Assembly (NCBI GenBank): GCA_963682175.1
Contig: OY821784.1
Span: 25,463,621-25,527,620, forward strand
DNA length: 64,000 nucleotides
Source: Triglochin maritima
Taxonomy: Eukaryota; Streptophyta; Magnoliopsida; Alismatales; Juncaginaceae
Reading direction: 5' to 3'
In this document: in pieces, positions 56,801 to 64,000 of the stretch
Layout: each line of letters starts with the position of its first letter
Position numbering within the stretch: position 1 is the stretch's first letter
Program-made: the position numbers and the translations under genes
Notes under the pieces: generated by a model
What the model saw: only the letters and a program-made list of their open reading frames with translations
Databases searched by the model: none
Told to the model about the DNA's origin: nothing

Positions 56801-58679
56801 TGTTGTTTGTAATTCAATTTACCGAAAGTGATTGTAATTACATTTTATTGTATACATGGACCGGATCCTCCATTCGTAGTGTTAGGAAATAACCGTGTCT
56901 GTCTAAAATCTAAAATAAATGTAATTTCTTACCATATAGATAGTGAATCCAATGCCATCTCTGGATTATCAAGAAGCCCCGCAAGGAGTACAATAATCTG
57001 AAAATACCAAGACTCAAGGCAAAGCATCACAGCCGAAGCCGTCGACAACTTTAAAAACTCTGGTAGACCTACGAAAGCCTCAAGTGTAAACCCGGCCCAC
57101 GTCTCATGGCACCTCGAACTACAAACAATATACACAAATTGTGCCACTACGACGATCCACCATGAGATACTGAGAACCAGAGCCGCCCCGAATAGTCCCA
57201 ACCCCAGCTTATAGACCGCCAACCAACTCATAAGCATGTGCAACAACGCTGTCCCCCCGGAAATATACGCGCTCGGGGCGACTATGCTTTGTGCTTGTAG
57301 GAACTTCTGTATGGGGAAATTCGCAGCGTATGCGAAAATTTGTGGTATGAGACCGTACACGAATACGGAGGCAGCCGATGCGATTTCCGGGGACTCACCT
57401 AGAAGTATAAGCAAAGGTTTGGAATAGATGTAGATTAGGGTAAGTGGAATGGCTGTGCCCATAAGGAGGATAGTAGACCTTTGGAGGTAGACGCCTAACA
57501 AGTTGTAACGTTTGGCGCCATATGCTTGCCCACAGAGCGTCTCTACGGCGCTTCCCATGCCGAGCTGTTGAAAAATTATAGCCATTTAACATATATACCT
57601 ACTAAAAATTGAGGATGATTTCGTCTTTTGAATAACAAATATAATAAGTTATATTCTTCAAATTCTATAATTGTAAATATTTGTATTTCGGCAAAATTCT
57701 ACTCCGAGTAATTCCTTATTCCTATCGCCACAGTTTCTAGCACAACTGATACGTTCCTAAATAACTCTTACTCTAATAACTTTAACTTTGGCCATGAATC
57801 CCCATTCTTTGAATTGACTCAACTCTTCAAAGAACATAAACCTATTTTTGTTTTGTTTTTTTCCACTACTCGAAATTTAATTTTTATTAATTAGATACTT
57901 GAAGATATCTTCTAATTTGACAAATTGTAGCCTATTTACAAATTTACTTAAAATTTAATGATTATTTTAATCATCAAAAAATTTAAGAGAATTAATGAGT
58001 TGTATTCTGCATATAAAATACCTCAAATTTTAGTCTTGATTTAAACCCATGATATATAGATTCACATTCAACAGCGTTTCAAGCTTCGGCTCTGTCTTTG
58101 CGATACAATTCATAAGAAACAAATGTCTACAAGTTAAACATATTTTTTGGCGACGATACCAATAAACGGTATTGCTGAAAATTTAAAAAAATCTGTAAGT
58201 GTATCAATTGAACTGTTATTACCAAAATCAATGCGAGTGGATCAAAATTCAATTAGAAAAAAAAGGAGTTTGACTTTTCCATAATCCTTGTGCATCCAAC
58301 AACATCACAATTGAAATGGTATAGCGCTTCCAAAATTATGTTTGATTACCATGACTCCATAAGCTAAGACTTGGATACCGGTATTCCCCAGCGACGCGGC
58401 GGCCAGCTCGAGATTGCCGAGATGGCCAGAAAACACTTGCGTGGCAAGTGACATAACATAGTTCACCATGTATACGACAACGGCCGGACCAGCGAGGAAA
58501 AAGAGGAGTTTGAGCTCAATCCATGTAGCGTCTTTAAGGCGGCGATGCAAGGGGAGTTGGGTATCAGCTAGAATGTTTTCTAGAACGTTGTCAGGATCAT
58601 GGTTGTCGCTCGTGCTCACGGTCGAGGAAGATGATGGAGGTAGAAGAGGGTTGTGGCTGTCGGAAGAGAGAGAATCCAT
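44823..58679 (-). CDS. MATE efflux transporter (DETOXIFICATION, DTX40-like), 7 exons, 510 aa
   Basis: Exons on the minus strand: 58679-58350, 57564-56933, 55764-55708, 55229-54991, 54828-54710, 48762-48676, 44891-44823. Their sum is 1,533 bases, 510 codons plus TGA, and every intron is GT..AG. The product has a short Ser-rich cytosolic N-terminus and a charged C-terminal tail ([11 protein letters not shown]). Between them is the two-bundle MATE fold with about 12 membrane helices and family motifs [72 protein letters not shown] and [21 protein letters not shown] proteins export organic solutes or flavonoids against a proton or sodium gradient at plasma membrane or tonoplast; the substrate here is unknown. 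The start at 58679 is chosen because it matches the family start; an in-frame upstream ATG (58823) would add 48 unlikely residues. Introns 5 and 6 hold transposons, yet the frame is intact. Confidence 0.95.
44892..46222 (-). other. MATE intron 6, 3' part (no feature)
   Basis: AT-rich intron sequence between exon 7 and the Mutator-like insertion. It ends on the gene strand with TTCTAG just before exon 7. No coding or clear repeat structure was recognised. Confidence 0.6.
46445..46660. repeat. GGCGTCTGGC inverted-word array 1
   Basis: Words GGCGTCTGGC, AGACGCC and CCTACGCTGGGCGG recur in both orientations at ~20-40 base intervals, so the strand can fold into several short hairpins. Related arrays are at 47258-47440 and 59945-60032. 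Confidence 0.75.
47258..47440. repeat. GGAGGCGTCTGGC inverted-word array 2
   Basis: About seven ~25-base units alternate GACGCCTCCACC and GGTGGAGGCGTC, with CTGGCTA or TTAGCCA linkers. The same unit is found at 59945-60032 in the transposase-bearing relative. Confidence 0.8.
47664..48675 (-). other. MATE intron 6, 5' part, with GACGTCGG repeat
   Basis: Intron sequence between the Mutator-like insertion and exon 6. It contains a short inverted pair around 47704 and 47806 (ACTTATATATACGCCG and its complement). At 48355-48540 there is a cluster of ATAGACGTCGG/CCGACGTCTAT words that looks like the subterminal region of a small DNA transposon, though its ends were not found. Confidence 0.5.
48763..48902 (-). 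other. MATE intron 5, 3' end
   Basis: Short intron stretch between the Copia insertion and exon 6, ending on the gene strand with GACTGCAG directly before exon 6. Nothing else is seen. Confidence 0.6.
48903..49688 (-). repeat. 3' LTR of intronic Copia element
   Basis: TGTTAG..CTAACA ends. The half next to 49688 repeats 53511-53822 closely. It carries several CGGTCGACC-type words (49387-49660). Confidence 0.8.
49778..53510 (-). pseudogene. Copia gag-pol remnant (gag, protease, integrase, RT, RNase H)
   Basis: On the minus strand, 53510-53240 is gag text ([15 protein letters not shown]) with stops. 53218-52763 continues gag with a basic patch and damaged knuckle ([13 protein letters not shown]), then a protease site [11 protein letters not shown] where D-T-G has become N-T-C. 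Integrase pieces lie at ~52650-51570 ([12 protein letters not shown]). RT at 51316-50446 shows [18 protein letters not shown]; the catalytic YVDDML is now YMYDML. RNase H at 50014-49778 shows [29 protein letters not shown] and LVDMLTKPF. Lost active-site residues plus frameshifts make it inert. Confidence 0.88.
53511..53822 (-). repeat. Truncated 5' LTR of intronic Copia element
   Basis: It repeats 49375-49688 with scattered differences (for example GGTCAACCGTTC vs GGTCAACCATTC). The gene-distal boundary TGTTAG is at 53822. The other side stops at a deletion junction with gag at ~53510. Confidence 0.85.
53823..54709 (-). other. MATE intron 5, 5' part (no feature)
   Basis: AT-rich intron DNA between exon 5 and the Copia element, beginning on the gene strand with GTTCGTAC after exon 5. 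The small frame at 54074-54271 on the plus strand has no recognisable domain. Confidence 0.6.
55765..56932 (-). other. MATE intron 2
   Basis: About 1.17 kb, starting GTAAGA after exon 2 and ending GGATTGCAG before the 57-base exon 3. AT-rich, no transposon ends recognised. Confidence 0.7.
57565..58349 (-). other. MATE intron 1
   Basis: 785 bases, starting GTAATC after codon 110 and ending TTTTTCAACAG. A phase-0 intron. AT-rich, no other feature. Confidence 0.7.
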
Positions 58680-58987
58680 GATGGATTGTGCTCTAGTGTT
58701 TCTTGACTTGTCGTTTTTGTACTTGACGAAATTGTAATGTGATGAGGGAGACAAGACAAAAAGGGTTATAGAGTTAGAGGAAGGGAGAAAGAAAGAGAAT
58801 GTTTGGGCAGAACGAAGACGCACACAAAGGAAATGATCTCAACCACGATAAAACCATGACATTATCATATTCCTACGTGATGATAATACATAGTGCAAAT
58901 TATTATAAGGTAATTTGAATAGTTACATTTAGGGAAAAAATACAATATCTATTGGTCCATGCCCCTGAAGCTCTTTCTGGATTTTGG
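58680..58987 (-). promoter_or_regulatory. MATE 5' UTR and proximal promoter
   Basis: About 310 bases separate the start codon from the hAT-type MITE. On the minus strand a TATAATA word lies at 58908-58902, roughly 225 bases upstream of the ATG, and is the best core-promoter candidate. The 5' UTR would be ~190 bases if transcription starts ~30 bases downstream. Confidence 0.35.
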
Positions 58988-59534
58988 TAGGTGTGAAAAC
59001 GGAGCGGATACGAAACGGATGTGTCAGTATCCGAATTCGTATCCATTTTTTTCTCGAATCCGAATCCGAATTCGAATCCGATCAAATGTATGAGAAAAGG
59101 ATCCGAATTCGTATCCGTCGAATTCGAATAAATTCGCATCTGAATCAAGTTTAAAATCCATTCCGAATTAGGATATCCGAATTCGTTAAAAAATCTGAAT
59201 AGAGTTAAAAACATTTTTTGATTGATCTAAACAAGAATAAATTTCAAGCTTTATTGTTTGACTACATGAAAAAATATTAAATATAATATAAATAACATAA
59301 TTTAATTCATATATATTGTATATTTTTATTTATTTATTTATATGTGCATATAAAATACGAACCAGATATTATTCGAATCAGATGTACCAATATCCATATT
59401 CGCTTCGTTTTTTTACGGATGTTCATATCCGAATACAAATTCGGTTGCGGATTTTTTTTTCTCGGATATTTTTTTTGATTTCGAATACGAAGTCGGTCGG
59501 ATTGACGGATTTCGGACACAAAGTTTCACCCCTA
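58988..59534. mobile_element. hAT-type MITE upstream of the MATE gene
   Basis: 547 bases with inverted ends TAGGTGTGAAA and TTTCACCCCTA, flanked by the perfect 8-bp duplication GATTTTGG (58980-58987 and 59535-59542). The interior is full of ATCCGAATTCGGAT-type words in both orientations, a common hAT subterminal pattern. No coding capacity. Confidence 0.88.
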
Positions 59535-59544
59535 GATTTTGGAT

Positions 59545-59735
59545 TGCTTAGTAGGACTGCAATCGGGTCGAGTATGGGGCGGATTTGGCCTATCAATACC
59601 CATACTCGCATGGGTAGATAAGTATCTGTATATTTAGGACCCATAAAATCTAGTCCAGTACTCGACCCGTAACATTCTAATAATCGAGTACGGTATGGGT
59701 ATTCAAGTATTCAGGCATAACCTATTATTTTTTGT
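59545..59735. repeat. Second hAT-like fragment
   Basis: It begins TAGGACTGCAATCGGGTCGAGTATGG and contains inverted GGGTATTGA/CAATACCCATACTCG and CGGGTCGAGTA/TACTCGACCCG words, like the subterminal repeats of hAT MITEs. It ends abruptly at the Mutator-like terminal repeat at 59736, so it is probably interrupted by that insertion. Confidence 0.45.
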
Positions 59736-61190
59736 GGGCTACTATTCGTCGCCGGAAAACTACTTAAATCGTAAAAAATTACCTTTTCGCCCTTAACAAA
59801 TCAATTAATACTCATTTCGTCCCGTGTCTTTAAACAAGGTTTTTGACTCAGTTTTACTCACATTCCTAGTACCAACACCACGAAAATGTCTGGCGAAGCA
59901 CCTGGATCCGGCGAGGTAACGGAGGTGGATTTTTTTTCCGACTCGGGCGTCTAGCCAAAATGCCTCCACCAAGGTGGAGGCGTCTTGGCCAGACGCCTCC
60001 ACATTGGTGGAGGCGTGTTGGGCAGACGCCCAATTTATTTATTTTTAATTTTCTGTTAAATTAATTTTTTTCAGGTTCCATTGCAAGATTTCGGTGGTGA
60101 TGAAGTATATTACAGTGAGTTTTTGATAGTAAAGAAATGTTTACAATAATCGAGGAAGCTCGTAAATGGGCAAAACAAGTTGCAATAGGAGCCTGATTTT
60201 TTTGGTTATATCATCATACAAACCAAAAGCAGACAACCGGATGGATTGTTACCTGAGATATGATCGCAGACGTGAAATGAGTTCTCGTGATACGAGTATT
60301 GCACTGCGAAAGAACACAAAAAGAAAAGGTTGCGGTTGTCGTTTTTTGGTAAAAGTGGTTGAGCGACGGGATCGTGATGGATGGGTCGTTGTTTCTAGTA
60401 GCACCTATGGGCAGCACAACCACGCACTTGCAGTTTATTCAGAGGGTCACCGACAGGTCAACGGACTTAGTGCTGGGGCCAAGCAAATTGTTCGTGATAT
60501 GACAGAGGCACAAGCAAGACCACGTAACATTTTGTTGGCGGTAAATGAGAAATTCCCGGAGGATAATCTCAATCAAAGACACATTTATAACTTCAGAGAG
60601 TACATGAGGGGGATGAAATTAGAAGACAGGAATCCCGCGCAGCAGTTTCTTAGTCAGGCAGTGCAGCATAACTACTTGCATTGGATTGTGGCAAATGAAA
60701 AAACTAATGTCCTCACTCACGCATTTTTGGCACATCCGACTTCAGTTCCGTTGTTGCGTACATACCCATTCGTAATCTGCATGGATTCGACGTATAAGAC
60801 GAACAAGTACAAGATCCCTTTGTTTGAGATTGTTGGCATTACTCCAACAAACATGAATTTCCTCGTTGGATATGCGATTTTGAAGGATGAGACCGAGTCT
60901 AGTTACCGGTGGGTATTGGAGAGGTTGCGAGATCTGTTATTCGATATTGTTAGCCTGACTGCAATAATAACGGACCGGTGGTTGGGTTTGATGCGACCAG
61001 TTGTAGAGGTTTTTCCAGAGTCTGCTCCTTTACTATGCACCTGGCATATCAACAAAGACGTGTACAACTACGCATACAACGTTTTCGGCAAGGACAAACA
61101 GTCTGCAAATTTTTTCAGGCGTGGAAAGTGGAGGAAAGTCATGTTTTCTGATTCACAGACGGATTCACCCTCATTTTGAAAGAAGAATCC
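59736..61190 (+). mobile_element. Mutator-like element with transposase, left part
   Basis: The left end GGCTACTATTCGTCGCC..AAACTACTTAAATCG (59737-59770) and the next ~200 bases are the inverted match of 47460-47654. A short GGCGTCT hairpin array lies at 59945-60032. The transposase follows. The right end is not found: an antisense SIRE-like LTR takes over near 61190. Confidence 0.8.
60166..61179 (+). pseudogene. Mutator-like (MULE) transposase, C-terminally truncated
   Basis: A 337-codon open frame. The N-terminal ~100 residues form a FAR1/WRKY-GCM1-type DNA-binding zinc finger (KRKGCGCRFLVKVV .. YGQHNHAL). Residues ~185-300 are the MULE transposase core: VICMDSTYKTNKYKIPLFEIVG with the first catalytic Asp, FLVGYAILKDETESSY, AIITDRWLGLM with the second Asp, and LLCTWHINKDV. 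The third acidic residue and C-terminal half are missing, as the frame ends at the junction with a Copia LTR. It would cut at the terminal repeats shared with 46223-47654. An initiation further upstream, or an intron near 60060-60160, is possible. Confidence 0.85.
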
Positions 61191-62695
61191 CAAGCATTTT
61201 CTCTTGGTTGAAGATCGTGGTTCTAAGGTGTGCAAAGGATCATAACGGAGGAAGGATAAGAATCAAGTACGAAAAAAAGGTTTGGCTTTGTTATTATAGG
61301 TTTTTAGGTCGCGACCATGACCGGCTATGTTGTTGTGGTTATTTGGCTTCAAAATGTTCACTTCCTCTCTTGCAAGATCCACGAGTTCTGCTTACGACTT
61401 CACTATCAGCTCCCCGTTCTGGGCCGGGAGACAATGCCTTACAAAACAAGCTTCGTGAACAACCTCGCGAACTTGGTTCTCTTCTTTCACAATCGGAGAG
61501 GGATGTTTCGGGCTTTCACCAAAATCTCTACTTCTTTTGACAGCAAGATTGAGTGGAACAACACTCTCTAACTTGAGCACACTTTGAGTATGATATATCA
61601 ATGATCAAATGTGTGGAATTTAGTCTTGAAGAGTAGGATTGAGGAATTAAAAGATTGGGAGTTTCTCTTAGATGTGTATGACAATATGAAGTGTAAGAGT
61701 TAGTTAAATTGTGTCTTGATAACATCTATTTATGAGCTCTAACAGAGTTATAGCCGTTGGGATAAAATTAGAAGTTGTTTGTGTAAGAAACACAAAACAG
61801 AATTTGAACAGGTCATAGCTCAGGTTACGTTTGGTCGACTGAAATAGGTCAAACGGTCGACCGGATGACATCTAGAAACAATGCCCAGAAAAGTCCAAAG
61901 ACAACCAGAAACAAAACGGTCGACCGAACAAGAGTCGGTTGAACGAACAATTTTATAACTTAAGTTCACTTAATTGAACGATTCCAGAATTATTGTCCAG
62001 GAAAGTCTAGGGACAAACGGTCGACCAGAGACTAGGGAACAATCGACCGGAAACTTCCAAGCACTTAGGGGTTCAAGAGATATTTAAGTTTGGTCAACCG
62101 AAACTAGGTCCACGGTCGACCGGTGGTAACATGTATTTCTATGGTATGGATAAAAATGTGAATACGACCGTTGGTATAATACGACAAGTTTAACGGTCAA
62201 ATGACACATGTAGACGGTCGAACAAAATGTTCAAAATGGTCGACTGATTTAACACTATTGACTAACAGATTAACTAATCCAATTGGTCGAACAGAGAACT
62301 CATTTGGTCCATCGATTTTGCTTAGACAGTTCAGGTTTAGGTTTTAGTGTTTTCGGGTCTAAGTTTGGGTGACTTATTGAATTCCAAATGATCTGAGATT
62401 TTGTGTGTGACTTCTACAAGGAACCTAGTGTGTATGTGATTAGTTATTTACTCTAGTATGCTCAAGTATACACAACTTCCTAAGACTCAAAAGAAATACA
62501 TAATTACATGTCTTCAAAAAGCTTGATTACTTGTCTTGACTTTGATTCCTTTATTCTTTGAGTCTTGATCACCTTTAGATGTTAGCACAATACAATATGT
62601 ATGTAATGCATAATGTGTGCTACACTACATTTGACTGTTATTAAGATTAGGTTGATTAAATCATCAAAACATTGATTAAGGCCTAAAAGCCAACA
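61191..62695 (-). mobile_element. SIRE-like Copia 3' LTR, antisense
   Basis: On the minus strand it starts TGTTGGCTTTTAGGCC at 62695, directly after a purine tract (AAAAATAGGAAGAT). Its start is related to the LTRs at 2681 and 63748. About twelve GGTCGACCG-type words lie at 61850-62300. A CATAAATAG TATA-like word is near 61730. The left boundary is uncertain (~61190); it is placed there because the MULE transposase is cut at that point. Confidence 0.7.
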
Positions 62696-63015
62696 ATCTT
62701 CCTATTTTTGATGATGACAACCTATATCTTAATTACTTGAAATTTAGAGATAGAAACTATGCATAAAAATGCTCCCCCTATGAGTGTGCATAGTTTTTGT
62801 TCAATTTTATGTTCTTTACCCCCCTTATATTCTCTCCCCCTTTGACATATATCAAAAAATAAGATTTTTCAATGAATTTATTCTCACCCCTAAAGTTTTT
62901 GTAATGAAGTTGTTCCCCCTTAATTTTGCACTTCATTACCCTTTTGTAGAAAAAAGAAGTTAACTTTGTATCGATGTCTACACGGTGTCAAAGTGTCGTA
63001 GGGGTATTCTTCAAA
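62696..63015 (-). mobile_element. SIRE-like Copia post-pol tail
   Basis: Minus-strand purine-rich tracts (GGGGGAGAGAATATAAGGGGGG and others at 62783-62845, 62918) precede the 3' LTR, as in SIRE elements. Short, non-coding, truncated by CACTA sequence on the right. Confidence 0.5.
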
Positions 63016-63017
63016 TA

Positions 63018-63640
63018 TTAGTTGTCTCATTTTGATGCAAGATTTGAAACTACTGGGTTTGAAGTCTCATGATTGTCATGCATTGATGAAACAACTTTTG
63101 TCTGTTTCTATTAAATCGAAATTGCCGAAACATGTGAAACTCGCTATTATCAAACTTTATTTTTTCTTCAATGATTTGCAACAAAGTACTTGACCTGACC
63201 TATTTTGTTAAGTTGCAGAATGAAGTTGTTGTTACAATATGTCAGTTGGAGATGTACTTCCCATCATTTTTGACAATATGGTTCATTTGGTGGTTCATCT
63301 AGTTAGAGAAATCAAAATAGCTGGACTGGTATTTCTGTGGTGGATGTATCCTTTCAAGCGGTACATGAGTGTGTTGAAGGGTTACTGTAGCAATCGATGG
63401 AGACCCGATGCTAGAATTGTTGAAGGCTACATAGCCAAGGAGGTTATTGAGTTCCGTAATGTGTACTTGACTCATACAAAAGTGTGGGTGGACAATAAAA
63501 TTGGGCTTCAAGTGGATGAGTTGGGATTTACCTTGGCGAACCTTAATAAACCAGGTTTCTGGGAAGATCCCTTTATTTTGGCATCTCAAGCCAAACATAT
63601 TTTCTATGTAGCAAATCCTTGTGATAAAAATGATCGATAA
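63018..63640 (+). pseudogene. CACTA (En/Spm) transposase remnant, DUF4218/DUF4216
   Basis: Conceptual reading with frameshifts gives LKSHDCHALMKQLL and LPKHVKLAIIKLYFFFNDL. Then, in the frame 63239-63640, it gives FDNMVHLVVHLVREIK, LWWMYPFKRYMSVLKGY, RPDARIVEGYIAKE and ASQAKHIFYVANPCDKNDR. These follow the DUF4218 then DUF4216 order of the TNP2-type CACTA transposase. At least two frame changes (near 63200 and 63265) and missing flanks make it a relic. A SIRE-like LTR starts 108 bases downstream. Confidence 0.8.
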
Positions 63641-63747
63641 TTTTAGAAGGAAATAACAGATTATTTATCAAGAATATGTGAAATGATCTAAAGAATTTTC
63701 ACAATTTTCACAATTTTCACAACAAGTACTTGAAATCAAGTTAGTGG

Positions 63748-64000
63748 TGTTGACTTTTTGGCCTTAATCTATAATAATTTTGATGATTAATTAAACTTAT
63801 CTTAATCAATCAACCTAATCAATCAAAGTGAGCAAACACGATTACATGCATTGCATATATTTGTATACTTGCAATCATCTTAATAGGGTGATCAAGACAA
63901 TCAAGGAAATGAGCATTGGGACAAAGACATCAAGACTTGTAATCAATGCTTTGGACCAAGACATGTAACTTTGTATTTATTGAGTCCATAAGGTTTTATG
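63748..64000 (+). mobile_element. SIRE-like Copia LTR, start only
   Basis: It begins TGTTGACTTTTTGGCC and matches 2681-2945 at high identity (shared GAGCATTGGGACAAAGACATC and CCAAGACATGTAACTTTG). It runs off the window. No purine tract precedes it, so it is the 5' LTR of an element inserted beside the CACTA remnant, or a solo LTR. Confidence 0.8.

Noticed and set aside
58305..58823. Longer MATE first exon starting at the upstream in-frame ATG
   Set aside because: The extra residues are unlike MATE N-termini, and the frame past 58350 continues into intron 1; the ATG at 58679 and the GTAATC donor give the normal family layout.
61121..61571. Open frames after the MULE transposase as its missing C-terminus
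   Set aside because: They show no MULE motifs, and the text fits the transcribed end of an antisense SIRE-like LTR.
1..64000. tRNA or rRNA genes
   Set aside because: No cloverleaf with A and B boxes or rRNA core sequence was recognised; the tRNA-like words found are retroelement primer sites.

Overview
This window is plant nuclear DNA, most likely eudicot. It holds one recognisable host gene inside a thick mat of nested transposable elements. I see no bacterial operon, rRNA, tRNA or CRISPR array. Species cannot be named from the sequence alone. All similarity statements come from reading motifs and comparing copies within the window; no search was run.

Layout. 1-7.1 kb: pieces of LTR elements. 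These are an antisense Athila-like LTR (1-1086), the 3' end of a SIRE-like Copia element with its LTR (1087-~3535), a sense Tekay-type LTR (~3536-5875), an unassigned LTR-like block (5876-6764) and an antisense Tekay LTR stub (6765-7089). 7.1-17.6 kb: a decayed antisense Tekay-like element, split by a complete non-autonomous Athila-like element 'A1' (9477-16532, target duplication GAAAT). 17.6-27.8 kb: antisense Athila-like element 'B', with gag and protease but no reverse transcriptase or integrase; its 5' LTR carries a 2.1-kb hAT-type transposon (24871-26977, target duplication ACTCCACC). 27.8-43.8 kb: a broken Tekay chromovirus 'C' (gag, protease, RT, RNase H, integrase, chromodomain, 3' LTR). 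It is interrupted by a rearranged Athila-like piece 'A3', which is itself interrupted by a very young complete element 'A2' (31895-39257, target duplication CACGG).

43.8-58.9 kb: a complete MATE (DETOXIFICATION, DTX40-like) transporter gene on the minus strand. Its seven exons rebuild a 510-residue frame with GT-AG junctions throughout. Two introns are swollen by transposons: intron 5 holds a degenerate Copia element and intron 6 holds a 1.4-kb non-autonomous Mutator-like element with a near-perfect 9-bp target duplication. A 547-bp hAT-type MITE lies about 310 bp upstream of the start codon. 59.7-64 kb: the left half of a transposase-coding Mutator-like element whose end matches the intron-6 element, then an antisense SIRE-like LTR, a CACTA (DUF4218/DUF4216) transposase remnant, and the start of another SIRE-like LTR.

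Most unusual signals. (1) Short palindromes of the form TCGG-NNNN-CCGA (often TCGGTCGACCGA) are packed into the non-coding parts of several unrelated transposons: SIRE Copia, another Copia, Tekay Gypsy and a Mutator-like element. (2) A second palindrome, GACCGCCAATTGGCGGTC, occurs in both the LTR and the 5' leader of every Athila-like copy that retains those regions. (3) The Athila-like family has no pol, and in A1/A2 keeps a long reading frame fusing the gag zinc-knuckle tail to an unknown C-terminal domain that is also present in element B. (4) A roughly 19-copy minisatellite lies inside the chromovirus pol gene.
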